Below are positions 43,601-55,539 of a stretch of 64,000 nucleotides of DNA, one piece after another; the stretch's first letter is position 1; each line of letters begins with the position of its first letter. This DNA is from Ceratodon purpureus (Eukaryota; Streptophyta; Bryopsida; Pseudoditrichales; Ditrichaceae). The notes under the pieces are model-generated. The model was not told the DNA's origin, did no database searches, and worked only from the letters and a program-made list of their open reading frames with translations. The position numbers and the translations under genes are program-made. The stretch is taken from NCBI GenBank assembly GCA_014871385.1, contig CM026421.1, forward strand, positions 22,434,865 to 22,498,864, written 5' to 3'.

Positions 43601-46200
43601 AGCTCTGGTCTTTTTATGTTCATTTTAAAGTTGCATTGTGTGCCCCCTTAGCAGCCTCGCAGCCCTTGGCTTCATGCCTCGGTGCCGAGGACTTATGCTG
43701 GGGGCTCCAATTTTGGTCCTTTTATGATGTTTTATGAGTTGCATTGTGTGCCCCTTAAGCAGCCTCGCAGCCCTTGGCTTCATGCCTCGGAGCCGAGGAC
43801 TTATGCTGGGGGCTCCCACTCTGGTCTTCTTATGTTGATTTGTAAGTTGCATTGTGTGCCCCTTGAGCAACCTCGCAGCCCTTGGCTTCATGCCTGGGTG
43901 CCGAGGACTTATACTGGGGGCTCCAATTTTGGTCCTTTTATGTTCATTTTAAAGTTGCATTGTGTGCCCTTAAGCAGCCTCGCAGCCCTTGGCGTACTGC
44001 CTCCGTGCCTTGGACTCCCGCTGGGGGCTCCAATTTTGGTCCTTTTATGATGTTTTATGAGTTGCATAGTGTGCCCCTTAAGCAGCCTCGCAGCCCTTGG
44101 CATCAAGCCTCGGTGCCGAGGACTTATGCTGGGGGCTCCAATTTTGGTCTGTTTATGATGTTTTTTAAGTTGCATTGTGTGCCCCTCAAGCAGCCTCGCA
44201 GCCCTTGGCTTCATGCCTCGGTGCCGAGGACTTATGCTGGGGGCTCCAATTTTGGTCCTTTTATGTTCATTTTAAAGTTGCATTGTGTGCCCCTTAAGCA
44301 GCCTCGCAGCCCTTGGCATGAAGCCTCGGTGCCGAGGACTTATGCTGGGGGCTCCAATTTTGGTCCTTTTATGATGTATTATGAGTTGCATTATGTGCCC
44401 CTTAAGCAGCCTCGCAGCCCTTGGCATCAAGCCTCGGTGCCGAGGACTTATGCTGGGGGCTCCTGCTCTGGTCTTTTTATGTTGATTTTAAAGTTGCATT
44501 GTGTGCCCCCCTAGCAGCCTCGCAGCCCTTGGCATGAAGCCTCGGTGCCGAGGACTTATGTTGGGGGCTCCAATTTTGGTCCTTTTTTGTTCATTTTAAA
44601 GTTGCATTGAGTGCCCCTCTAGCAGCCTCGCAGCCCTTGGCATCAAGCCTCGGTGCCGAGGACTTATGCTGGGGGCTCCAATTTTGGTCTGTTTATGATG
44701 TTTTTTAAGTTGCATTGTGTGCCCCTCAAGCAGCCTCGCAGCCCTTGGCATAATGCCTCGGTGCCGAGGACTTATGCTGGGGGCTCCTGCTCTGGTCTTG
44801 TTATGTTCATTTTAAAGTTGCATTGTGTGCCCCCCTAGCAGCCTCGCAGCCGTTGGCATGAAGCCTCGGTGCCGAGGACTTATGCTGGGGCCTCCAGCTC
44901 TGGTCTTTTTATGTTAATTTGTAAGTAGCATTGTGTGCCCCTTAAGCAGCCTCGCAGCCCTTGGCTTCATGCCTCGGTGCCGAGGACTTATGCTGGGGCT
45001 CCAACTCTGGTCTTCTTATGTTGATTTGTAAGTTGCATTGTGTGCGCCTTGAGCAGCCACGCAGCCCTTGGCGTACTGCCTCCGTGCCTTGGACTCCCGC
45101 TGGGGGCTCCAATTTTGGTCCTTTTATGATGTTTTATGAGTTGCATTGTGTGCCCCTTAAGCAGCCTCGCAGCCTTTGGCTTCAAGCCTCGGTGCCGAGG
45201 ACTTATGCTGGGGGCTTCTGCTCTGGTCTTTTTATGTTGATTTTAAAGTTGCATTGTGTGCCCCCTTAGCAGCCTCGCAGCCCTTGGCTTCATGCCTCGG
45301 TGCCGAGGACTTATACTGGGGGCTCCAATTTTGGTCCTTTTATGTTCATTTTAAAGTTGCATTGTGTGCCCTTAAGCAGCCTCGCAGCCCTTGGCATGAA
45401 GCCTCGGTGCCGAGGACTTATGCTGGGGGCTCCAATTTTGGTCCTTTTTTGTTCATTTTAAAGTTGCATTGTGTGCCCCTCTAGCAGCCTCGCAGCCCTT
45501 GGCATCAAGCCTCGGTGCCGAGGACTTATGCTGAGGCCTTCAGCTCTGGTCTTTTTATGTTCATTTTAAAGTTGCATTGTGTGCCCCCTTAGCAGCCTCG
45601 CAGCCCTTGGCTTCATGCCTCGGTGCCGAGGACTTATGCTGGGGGCTCCAATTTTGGTCCTTTTTTGTTCATTTTAAAGTTGCATTGTGTGCCCCTCTAG
45701 CAGCCTCGCAGCCCTTGGCATCAAGCCTCGGTGCCGAGGACTTATGCTGGGGGCTCCAATTTTGGTCCTTTTATGATGTATTATGAGTTGCACTGTGTGC
45801 CCTTAAGCAGCCTCGCAGCCCTTGGCATCAAGCCTCGGTGCCGAGGACTTATGCTGGGGGCTCCTGCTCTGGTCTTTTTATGTTGATTTTAAAGTTGCAA
45901 TGTGTGCCCCCCTAGCAGCCTCGCAGCCCTTGGCGTAATGCCTCGGTGCCGAGGACTCCCGCTGGGGGCTCCAGTTTTGGTCCTTTTATGTTCATTTTAA
46001 AGTTGCATTGTGTGCCCCCCTAGCAGCCTCGCAGCCCTTGGCGTAATGCCTCGGTGCCGAGGACTCGCGCTGGGGGCTCCAGTTTTGGTCCTTTTATGAT
46101 GTTTTATGAGTTGCATTGTGTGCCCTTGAGCACCCTCGCAGCCCTTCGCATCAAGCCTCGGTGCCGAGGACTTGTGCTGGGGGCTCCAACTTTTGTCTTT
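40620..46200 (+). repeat. 108-bp minisatellite array (~51 units) in the first large intron of the Y gene
   Basis: Units of 108 bp contain CCTCGCAGCCCTTGGC, then ATGCCTCGGTGCCGAGGACT, TATGCTGGGGGCTCC, a T-rich stretch with TTTATGATGTTTT, and GTTGCATTGTGTGCCCC. The CCTCGG-TG-CCGAGG core is a near-palindrome. Because 108 is a multiple of three, long false reading frames stay open on both strands. Two blocks are duplicated at offsets of 1,941 and 2,157 bp (about 18 and 20 units), indicating higher-order amplification. Confidence 0.92.
42804..45484 (+). repeat. higher-order duplication within the large array
   Basis: Landmark unit variants at 42804, 42831 and 43019 recur at 44961, 44988 and 45176, an exact 2,157-bp offset. 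The variant block ending at 42573 recurs ending at 44514, an offset of 1,941 bp. Confidence 0.8.
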
Positions 46201-47224
46201 TTCTGTTGACATCGTCTCCCACTCTGGTCTGACTGTGTACATCGTCTCCATTTTCCAGGTTGATGGCGGGATGGATGCTCCCTAGTTTGAAGAGGACACG
46301 CCAGGAAACACCGAAAAGGACGATGACTCGGTTGATGATGACGACGCTTTCACTGGAGATCTAGACGAGATTCGATCTCGCCAGAAGCTTAACTCTGTCA
46401 CTACTATTTCGAGTCTGAGAGTGAAGCCTTTTGCTTATTCACGTATAGACATTCCTCTGTGTAGAATGCAGCCAATGCCTATTGTGCGCCCGATGATGGA
46501 GTGCGACCTGTCGAAACTGGAAGAGGAGTTCTCGCACGGGTACCGGGAGGGGGCATCGGTGTTTTACGTGTCAATTACAGATGAAGGAGGTAGGACTAGG
46601 GAAGTTTCGGCTGCTGATAAGGCCTGATGGGGCCCTATCTGGAACAAGAAGAACGATCAGTTTAATGATTTCTTGCTATCGATCCCGGAGCTTGAAGGAT
46701 ATGCAGATCTAATGTTCTTTGTTTGTGACGGTAATCATCGTTGTCAAGCATGGTTAAACCATATTGAGCGCCTTCACAAGACCGATGAATCGTGGCATTA
46801 CCTTGTGGACTCTATCCTTCTGGACACAAAGGGTAGAATCGGGTTAGTCATGCAGGTCATGCACAACATCAACAAGTAAGTTTCGTAAAGTTTTAATCGT
46901 GGTTATCTTTCCATTATTACGATTCCTTCTGTATTTCATGTTAGTACATTAAATCTGGTTCTGTTGTACCTGTGCCAGGCATACCGAGGATAGTCATGTG
47001 AAGACGAACGATGTTCACACCCTTTTCAGAGTTCAAAAGTACGGCCTCATGCCCTTCGAGCAATTTAAGGAACTGTTGTCCCCCTCGGATGTAAAGAGAT
47101 GCAGGAAAACTAAGCACGGAACGTGGTACACATTACCTGTGAATGTATTCACTAGTTTCATTTACCAGGTACACCATGAGATTCAACATCTCTAATTCTT
47201 TTTTAGATTTCCCTCCGTATGTGC

Positions 47225-48065
47225 TCTTTGATGCAACCTCGCAGCCCTTGGTTTAATGCCTCGGTGCCGAGGAGCAATGCTGGGGGCTCCAACTGTGGTC
47301 ACTGCATGTCGTTATTTTTTTTCAGTGTTAGAGCCCTGTGAAGCAGCCTCGCAGCCCTTGGCCTAATGCCTCGGTGCCGAGGAGCAATGCTGGGGGCTCC
47401 AACTGTGGTCACTGCATGTCGTTATTTTTCTCACTGTTAGAGCCCTGTGAAGCAGCCTCGCAGCCCTTGGCCTAATGCCTCGGTGCCGACGAGCAATGCT
47501 GGGGGCTCCAACTGTGGTCACTGCATGTCGTTATTTTTCTCAGTGTTAGAGCCCTGTGAAGCAGCCTCGCAGCCCTTGGCTTAATGCCTCGGTGCCGACG
47601 AGCAATGCTGGGGGCTCCAACTGTGGTCACTGCATGTCGTTATTTTTCTCACTGTTAGAGCCCTGTGAAGCAGCCTCGCAGCCCTTGGCCTAATGCCTCG
47701 GTGCCGACGAGCAATGCTGGGGGCTCCAACTGTGGTCACTGCATGTCGTTATTATTCTCAGTGATAGAGCCATGTGAAGCAGCCTCGCAGCCCTTGGCCT
47801 AATGCCTCGGTGCCGTGGACTAATGCTAGGGGCACCAACTCTGCTCAGTGCATGTCTTCTGTCTTCTCAGTACTCGAGCCCTTTGAAGCAACCTCGCGGC
47901 CCTTGGCTTAATGCCTCGGTGCCGAGGTCCAATGCTGGGGGCTCCAATGCTGGTCACTGCATGTATGTCGTTTTCTCAGTTCTAGAGCCCTTGGCTTCAT
48001 GCCTCGCAGCCCTTGGCATCATGCGTTGTTGCCGAGGACTAATGCTTGGGGCACCACCTCTGATT
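47225..48065 (+). repeat. minisatellite array (~8 units) in the second intron of the Y gene
   Basis: Same core and period (about 108-113 bp) as the large array, but with its own spacer (CACTGCATGTCGTTATTTTT...AGAGCCCTGTGAAGCAG). The spacer shows local homogenisation within this intron. Confidence 0.9.
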
Positions 48066-49069
48066 ACTGCATTCCGTTTTTTTTTGTGAGTATTGTCAAA
48101 TCCCTACTTCTCGCAATGATTCGTTCTATCATAATTTGACAAGTTTCTCGCTTGGTGCAGCATGAGATCAGCAGAGCAGCAGACGAGGGGCTACGTGCTT
48201 ACCTCGAGAATGCTGAGGGTGACGTCGCCGAGAAAGATAAAGCAGCTGCAATGAAGTTGGCGGCTGCAAAGAAGACCGAGAACTTGATAAAGAAAATGAA
48301 CAAGTTAACAGCGGTCGCTAACCCGGACCTAACACCAGGTTTCTTGAAAGAGGTATCGTTTCCATTTCTCCGGACTACCATAGATTATGCTCCACCGATC
48401 TTTCGAATAAGAACACCACTGATTATGCCATACTGATCTTGGTTCGGGGTCTGCCAATTCAGATTGAGCGGCACTACTCGTTGAACGGCTCCACGGGCGC
48501 CGAGTTGAATCTTGAAAAGCTGCAACTGATAGCAACGGCGAAGGCTTCTTCAACCGCCAAGATCAGATGGCTCGAGTTATTCAACTCCTCTATAGCCACA
48601 AGAGAGGCCCGGTGCCTACCACCTAAACCATGCAACGAGCAGAGGCTCACCCATTGGCTAGGAAGGGCATGCTTCTGGGCAGCAGTGAGTCATACCTCTC
48701 CAGTATAATGTAATGCTATGCTGTATTTCTGTTTCGATCCTATTGTTAACTTCTGCGTACTTCATTAAATTACGTATGCCTGGTCAATCTTTCAGTTGAG
48801 TGAGGAAGCATCCACTTCTTTGGACGACATTCTCCGCTCAGACCGACCTCCAATCAACATGAACGTCTCAACAGAGCCCATGGGTTTGGAGACCTACGTA
48901 GAGGATTGCAGAATGAAGCTATTTGACCATGCCTTCTTGTCGTACTTCAAAGGTACTGACGCCTTCACCAAGTCCAACGACTTCAAGGATTTCAAGGGGT
49001 CCGACTTAGTGGTTCGAAGAGTCCTTTACAGGTAATTCTCTTATCTTCACTTACTTTACTATGAGCATC

Positions 49070-50310
49070 CTCTTGAAGCAACCTCGCAGCCCCTGGCATA
49101 ATGCCTCGGTGCCGAGGACCCATGCTGAGGTCTTCAGCTCGGGTCACTGCATGTAGTTCTTCTTGTTTGTTCTAGAGCCCTTTGAAGCAACCTCGCAGCC
49201 CCTGGCATAATGCCTCGGTGCCGAGGACACCTGCTGAGGGCTCCAACCGTGATGAGTGCATCATGTTTTTCTTGCTGCTCTGGAGCCCATTGAAGCAACC
49301 TCGCAGCCCCTGGCATAATGCCTCGGTGCCGAGGACCGTTGCTGAGGGCTCCAGCTCTGGTCAGTGCATGTAGTTCTTCATGTTTGTTCTAGAGCCCTTT
49401 GAAGCAACCTCGCAGCCCCTGGCATAATGCCTCGGTGCCGAGGGCTCCAACCGTGATGAGTGCATCATGTTTTTCTTGCTGCTCTGGAGCCCATTGAAGC
49501 AACCTCGCAGCCCTTGGCATAATGCCTCGGTACCGAGGACCGTTGCTGAGGGCTCCAGCTCTGGTCAGTGCATGTAGTTCTTCATGTTTGTTCTAGAGCC
49601 CTGTGAAGCAACCTCGCAGCCCCTGGCATAATGCCTCGGTGCCGAGGACTCCTGCTGAGGGCTCCTACTGTGATGAGTGCGTAATGTTTTTCTTGCTGCT
49701 CTGGAGCCCATTGAAGCAACCTCGCAGCCCTTGGCATAATGCCTCGGTGCCGAGGACCGTTGCTGAGGGCTCCAGCTCTGGTCAGTGCATGTAGCTCTTC
49801 ATGTTTGTTCTAGAGCCCTTTGAAGCAACCTCGCAGCCCCGGGCATAATGCCTCGGTGCCGAGGACTCCTGCTGAGGGCTCCAACTGTGATGAGTGCGTA
49901 ATGTTTTTCTTGCTGCTCTGGAGCCCATTGAAGCAACCTCGCAGCCCTTGGCATAATGCCTCGGTGCCGAGGACCGTTGCTGAGGGCTCCAGCTCTAGTC
50001 AGTGCATGTAGCTCTTCATGTTTGTTCTAGAGCCCTTTGAAGCAACCTCGCAGCCCCGGGCATAATGCCTCGGTGCCGAGGACTCCTGCTGAGGGCTCCA
50101 ACTGTGATGAGTGCGTAATGTTTTTCTTGCTGCTCCGGAGCCCATTGAAGCAACCTCGCAGCCCTTGGCATAATGCCTCGGTGCCGAGGACCCATGCTCA
50201 GGGCACTAGCTCTTGTCAGTGCATGTAGTTCTTCTTGTTTGTTCTAGAGCGCTTTCAAGCTACCTCGCTGCCCTAGGTACAATGCCTCGGTGCCAATGAC
50301 TACTGCTGGT
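49070..50310 (+). repeat. minisatellite array (~11-12 units) in a third intron of the Y gene
   Basis: Units alternate between two subtypes (spacer with GTTCTTCATGTTTGTTCTAG, and spacer with TTTTTCTTGCTGCTCTGGAG), giving a 217-bp dimer. One unit (near 49430) is shortened by internal deletion. Confidence 0.9.
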
Positions 50311-51584
50311 TCAGGCTGTAACTTACATGTTGGTCGTACGTAATGCAGGTACTTCAAGTACGAGCTACTGGCGAAAGGGGCCATCTCAAAGGATGATCTT
50401 CCGATTTTTCTTCAGGCTTGGGTTGATCGCTCCAGTCTTAGTTGCATGTTTTCTGCTGCTCAGCAACGAACCAGGACCACATCGCATCTTAGCGCCGGTG
50501 CATGGTACCTAGATTGCCTCTCTAGCTTCACCCCATCGTTTGAAGTTGAGCTCAGGAAGTCGAGAGACTCCGTAGGTGAATCTGGGGCTGAGATGCAAGA
50601 TCTTCTCGGGATCGAAGACGAGGCCGAGAGAGCAAAGGCCTTGAAGCGCTGCGTTGAGGAGGATCGCAGGAAGGCACAGAAGATCAAGGAAGCCGAGGAG
50701 AAGGCGCTTCAGAGGGAGGAGGAGAAGCAGCAGAAGGCCGCGGAGAAGAGTTCGAAGAAAGGCAAGAGGAAAGTGAAGTCTCCCGGCGGGGATGTTGGGA
50801 AAAGTCCTATAAGCAATTCGGGATCACAGGCACCTCCGAAATCGAGGGGCACAAAGCGCAATGTGGACTCTACGTACGAAGAAGCTCTCACTCAGGTCCC
50901 TAACATTAACGTAGGTGACGAGGAGGGGAGCAACAACCGCGAGCTCATCATCAATTCCTCACTGAAGGATGTCCTGGCGGGGTCCTCTAATAACTTCACC
51001 CAAGCCTACCTCGACATCAAGAGCTTCTTGCTCAAGGTACTTTCTAATGTGCAATTGATTTCATCCAGGACACTGTAACCGTGCGCATGAAAATGTGGCC
51101 ACGGGGTGCTATTTCGATGTAGTCGTAAGTTAGAGTGATTTCGGCTTTGACTCCTTATTGAGGAGTACTTTGCTTGATATTGTGCAGCAGTCGGAAGGGA
51201 GATCCCTGCGCTTCAGGGGCGAGCCGAGGGTGCATCCGTTTGTTGACCTCATCATTGCCGACATTCCTGAGACTGCCGGTCCCTGGAGTTTCCGATCCTC
51301 CCACATCCATCCCCTCATGGAATATTGACACCGATAACTGCTTGCAGCCCATTTTCGATTTCGCCGACAACCATTTACATGATGATGGGGCCGTCATATT
51401 ATTCCACCCCTTTCGTGCCTCAACAAGGGGTGAGATCTTCGGGTACTGCGACGCCTTTGAGTTTGAAGTTCGGAAAGAGTGGTGGAGGACGAATAAGCTT
51501 CACCTCACATCTCCCATCAATCCTACACTGACGGTAAGCTCACTTCTGGGTCACCCCCTAGTACACTTTGTCATTGGTATTTCT

Positions 51585-52590
51585 CCAGCCCTTTGAAGCA
51601 ACCTCGCACCCCTTGGCATAATGCCTCGGTGCCGAGGACTCCTGCTGAGGGCTCTAACTGTGACGAGTGCATAATGTTTTTCTTGCTGCTCTGGAGCCCA
51701 TTGAAGCAACCTCGCAGCCCCTAGCATAATGCCACGGTGCCGAGGACCCATGCTGAGGGCTCCAGCTCGGGTCACTGCATGTAGTTCTCCTTGTTTGTTC
51801 TAGAGCCCTTTGAAGCAACCTCGCAGCCCCTGGCATAATGCCTCGGTGCCGAGGACACCTGCTGAGGGCTCCAACTGTGATGAGTGCATAGTGTTTTTCT
51901 TGCTGCTCTGGAGCCCATTGAAGCAACCTCGCAGCCCTTGGCATAATGCCTCGGTGCCGAGGACCGTTGCTGAGGGCTCCAGCTCTGGTCAGTGCATGTA
52001 GTTCTTCATGTTTGTTCTAGAGCCCTGTGAAGCAACCTCGCAGCCCCTGGCATAATGCCTCGGTGCCGAGGGCTCCTGCTGAGGGCTCCAACTGTGATGA
52101 GTGCATCATGTTTTTTTTGCTGCTCTGGAGCCCATTGAAGCAACCTCGCAGCCCTTGGCATAATGCTTCGGTGCCGAGGACCGTTGCTGAGGGCTCCAGC
52201 TCTGGTCAGTGCATGTAGTTCTTCATGTTTGTTCTAGAGCCCTGTGAAGCAACCTCGCAGACCCTGGCATAATGCCTCGGTGCCGAGGGACACATGTGGG
52301 GGCTCCAACTGTGATGATTGCATGATGTTTTTCTTGTTACTCTGGAGCCCATTGAAGCAACCTCGCAGCCCTTGGCGTAATGCCTCGGTGCCGAGGACTC
52401 ATACTGGGGGCTCTAACTGTGATGATTGCATGATGTTCTTCTTATTACTCTGGAGCCCATTCATTGAACCTCGCACCCTATGGCATAATGTCTTAGTGCG
52501 GGGGTCACTTGTTGGGAGCTCCGACTCTGGTCTGTACATGTCGTTTTTTCTGTTAGTTCTCGAGCCCTTCGAGGCATCCTCGCTTCATTT
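51585..52590 (+). repeat. minisatellite array (~9 units) in a fourth intron of the Y gene
   Basis: The same alternating dimer as the 49-50.3 kb array, which indicates copying between introns of the same gene. The 3' units are increasingly degenerate. Confidence 0.88.
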
Positions 52591-53879
52591 GTGGTCCACA
52601 ATGGTTATGTTCTGAGGTGGATATGTTTTACAGACAATGAAGTTCGGGATTCTACTGGCTGTGAGGAGCTTCAAAATTGGCGGCCGCAAATCCCGGTTCT
52701 CATTTCGCGAGGTGCCTGCACTGGAGCGCCTTGGATACGATGTTGGTCGGGATGATGTCCTGCAGAACCACGTTTCCCGTGGCACCCAGCTCATGAATGC
52801 CTCAAGGCCCTGGCGCGGCCCTCGCGAGAAGTCCGTTCCTCTTCTGCAGATGCTGATCGAGGCCACGACCGACCCTGGAAGTGTGGTTCTTGACTGCACG
52901 ACCTCGAGTGGTAAGCTACAGTCCTCTTCGTTGTAGTTTTCAGTTTCCATTTTCCAGGTATCCTCAGTAACGACCTTGCTCTCCCTCTCAGGTTCCTCAA
53001 TTCATGCATGCCGACATGCTGATCGGCATATTGTTGGTTTGGAGGCCGACCACGAGATCTTCGCAGGTGTATTGAAACCTCTCATTCGAACTACTGCTGC
53101 CCCGAACGTTACTACCGCAAGACTGGTCACTAGTGAGGATCCCGATGGAGAAGTCAATGTGACAAAGGTTGCGAAGAGGTCCCGGTTCACTACGTGAGTT
53201 TAGAAACTTGTTTTCTAATGTTACATACTCTTTATAATATGATTTGCTCTGGACTGGATTTATGAACATTGTGCCATTTATATTTGCAGATGCGGCATTC
53301 TGAGCACTTCAATGAATCTTCCTATTTTTTGTCATCCACATTTTTTCCCAAGCCCCCCAAAGTCATGGCATCTTCCCAGTTACGCGAACGATGCAGCTAT
53401 TCAACTAGCTCGTGGCAACCACCGTACCTTTCAGTCCAGAAACCCCCCTAGTAGGACTCTGGAATTTATCGATAGCGAAGCTCTTGAGTCCGATGGTGAG
53501 GCTGTTTCTGATGGTGGAGCTTCCTTCAGTAGTTCCTCGAGTATCACCTCCTCCTCATCCGAGCATACAGACTCGAGCATCACTTTGTTCAGTACAGATC
53601 CTAGCGACTCCAATCATCTAATGTAGGAACCCAGTCACGTGATTAGCCTTCTCTTGAGTTAGTCTACACGGTATTTGTATTTGCTTTCCAAGTAATGAAC
53701 ATTCACGAATATATATTTATACAATACGGTGGCCCATAAGCAACTACGCTGCAAAGGGCCCTAGCACAGGGCAAAGCAGATGATAAAATCACCACATGAT
53801 AAAATTAGCACTTTCTAAAATGACTGTGATGGAGTGCTTCACGGTCGCTTCAATTCGCTCCATTACGAACGACAAACAT

Positions 53880-54065
53880 ACATCCGTTGACCAGACTGTG
53901 AGCCCCTGAAAGGAGAGTTTCGCACCGAGGCATTGCCATGTGAGCCACGGTTGCTTCATTGGGCTCCAGTAACAACTGTAACAAATCATGAATTGACCAG
54001 AGTCACGGACCCCATGAAGTCTGCTCGGGGCCGAGGCATTGTGCCAAGGGCTGCGAGGTTGATCT
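53880..54065 (-). repeat. two degenerate inverted minisatellite units downstream of the Y cargo gene
   Basis: Reverse-strand versions of the core (GCACCGAGGCATTGCCA and GGGCCGAGGCATTGTGCCAA) lie between the convergent cargo gene and the minus-strand ORF at 54337. Confidence 0.65.
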
Positions 54066-54336
54066 AGAGGGCCCTAGCGAAGGGATAAAATTAAAAACAA
54101 TGACCATAATGAGATGGCATAAGGGATTCTGATTTCAGTGGAGGAGATGGCATAAGGGGTTACATATGGATGTTAAGTTCAGGTTACACGATGCGAATAT
54201 GACCCGTAAATTATCACCTTTTATTGACTTCCTTGGTAATACTTCAGAAACTTACAGATATCCTTCAGGAATAACATTACCCTATTCGACTCCAAACAGT
54301 GCAACCACTCAATATTCCTAGCTCAAGTGAGCCTAA

Positions 54337-54990
54337 CTAGCCTAGATTTACGAGGGTCAACCCTGAGTATTGCGATAAAGCCCCTGTGATTGAGTTAGTG
54401 GATACCCAAGACAGACCCGCTCTGCTCCAATTCGTCACTGTTCTACTCATGTTGTTAGGTCCAATGAGGGAGTCTACGACTGAGAAAACCATAAGGTTTG
54501 CGTAGTCATCGTGGAGGTACTTTTCTTTCCAGAAATCTGCACGCAAAAATGTTGGACCATGAGGCATACTCGGCTGCGTAAATGCCAGGACAATAGAATT
54601 CTGGTCAGGGACGGTTCCTCCGCGTCCTAAACCGAGCACTTGCGCCGCTCCGGGGTCTTGTGCCTCCGGAATAAGTATTCCTCCTGTCATCGCCTCCTTG
54701 AATCCAAGCCCGTACTCCCAAACCATAAGCATCATGCATTTCATGTTCGGAGGGAGATTACTACTTTTATCACTATCTAAAGCACAAAGAACCAACGACG
54801 AGAAGATCTTCAGCAGCCATGTCTTATGATACTGGTACCACTGTTCCGGAGACTTGTATGGATAGTACCGGATGTTGGAATCCGCCCGCCTTCTACGTAT
54901 AACTATATCTCCAACCTGCGGTTCAAGCATGGTCCCAAGGTTGAGCAAGAACTGTGTTCCAGAGTGGAGGCTAAACATGAGAGGAGACAT
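54337..54990 (-). CDS. uncharacterised ORF near the right part of element Y
   Basis: 217 codons. Notable parts are VGDIVIRRRRADSNIRYYPY, PEQWYQYHKTWLLKIFSSL, a Gly-rich segment (AAQVLGLGRGGTVPDQNS) and FWKEKYLHDDYANLMVF. It has the place and strand (convergent on the cargo gene) of the small conserved ORF in X and Z, but no convincing residue similarity to it. No domain recognised and no known function. Confidence 0.45.
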   Translation of the reverse strand: MSPLMFSLHSGTQFLLNLGTMLEPQVGDIVIRRRRADSNIRYYPYKSPEQWYQYHKTWLLKIFSSLVLCALDSDKSSNLPPNMKCMMLMVWEYGLGFKEAMTGGILIPEAQDPGAAQVLGLGRGGTVPDQNSIVLAFTQPSMPHGPTFLRADFWKEKYLHDDYANLMVFSVVDSLIGPNNMSRTVTNWSRAGLSWVSTNSITGALSQYSGLTLVNLG

Positions 54991-55083
54991 AGTTAGGAGG
55001 CAGAAAATGATGATATACTATCCGCCTTAGAATGAAATGAGCATTCAGGTCTTTTGAGTCAAGCATGTTCTTCTCGCACCTGA

Positions 55084-55091
55084 TATATAAA
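55084..55091 (+). promoter_or_regulatory. possible TATA box
   Basis: TATATAAA about 140 bp upstream of a 60-codon + strand frame (55230-55412) of unknown nature. Weak support. Confidence 0.25.
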
Positions 55092-55539
55092 GCACTCTGC
55101 CGTCAACGTCACGCCTCGGCGTCGCCGGCATTTCCTTGATATTCACGTTTCTCTATCCAGGTTTCTGACTGTAATTCCTCATTCCTTAATGATACACAGC
55201 CTCCAAGTCTAGTCTCCGGCGGGCAGATTGTGGGTGGTCCGGTGCATTATTCGATACACATGATATGGCGTCGGCGCCAGCACGGCAGATTTAAGTTTCA
55301 CACGAAAATGTCAGTTCTTGATACTCCAGCACGAAACAGTACAGTTCAGATGGCCTTTGACAGGGGCAAGCCCGGAATTATCTTTGTTTTGATTTTGCCC
55401 ATCTATGGTTAGGATTGTAAGCGAATAGTTAATGAAAGACCTATGAGCTCAAATAGCACAGTCTACGCTGATTCGTTAACATTAAAAAAATGGAATTCAC
55501 AGAGACTTAGAAAATCATGAATACAATTGATTAACTCGA

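Larger units (their letters stand above)
40191..53629 (+). pseudogene. ParB-like domain + amino-methyltransferase-like gene, element Y (decayed, repeat-filled introns)
   Basis: Exons homologous in order and phase to the X gene: about 46286-46875, 46979-47168, 48161-48352, 48463-48684, 48796-49031, 50349-51036, about 51188-51533, 52634-52910, 52992-53193 and 53291-53629. Upstream candidate exons are 40191-40290, 40339-40380 and 40457-40555. The ParB-like part has IPLCRMQPMPIVRPM and FFVCDGNHRCQAWLNHIE; the methyltransferase part has IIADIPET, RGPREKS and VVLDCTTSSGSS. Breaks: TGA at 46625-46627 where X has AAA, and a single-base deletion near 51270 after ADIPE. The middle region has a long Lys/Glu coiled-coil linker (EEDRRKAQKIKEAEEKA). 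Four introns are swollen by the 108-bp minisatellite. The SAM loop is more degenerate than in X or Z. Confidence 0.78.

Noticed and set aside
40663-46251. Long frames on both strands encoding repeats such as QPRSPWHQASVPRTYAGGS and KPRAARLLKGHTMQL
   Set aside because: They follow from a 108-bp (36-codon) tandem unit without frame-specific stops, occur on both strands and lie between splice sites of the Y gene. There is no sign of coding constraint.
40620-52590. CRISPR array
   Set aside because: Regular period, but the spacers are themselves homologous, the unit is 108 bp, the context is a eukaryotic intron and there are no cas genes.
49070-52600. 63-codon repeated frames (KQPRSPWHNASVPRTPAEGS)
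   Set aside because: Same minisatellite in introns; the frames end within every dimer.
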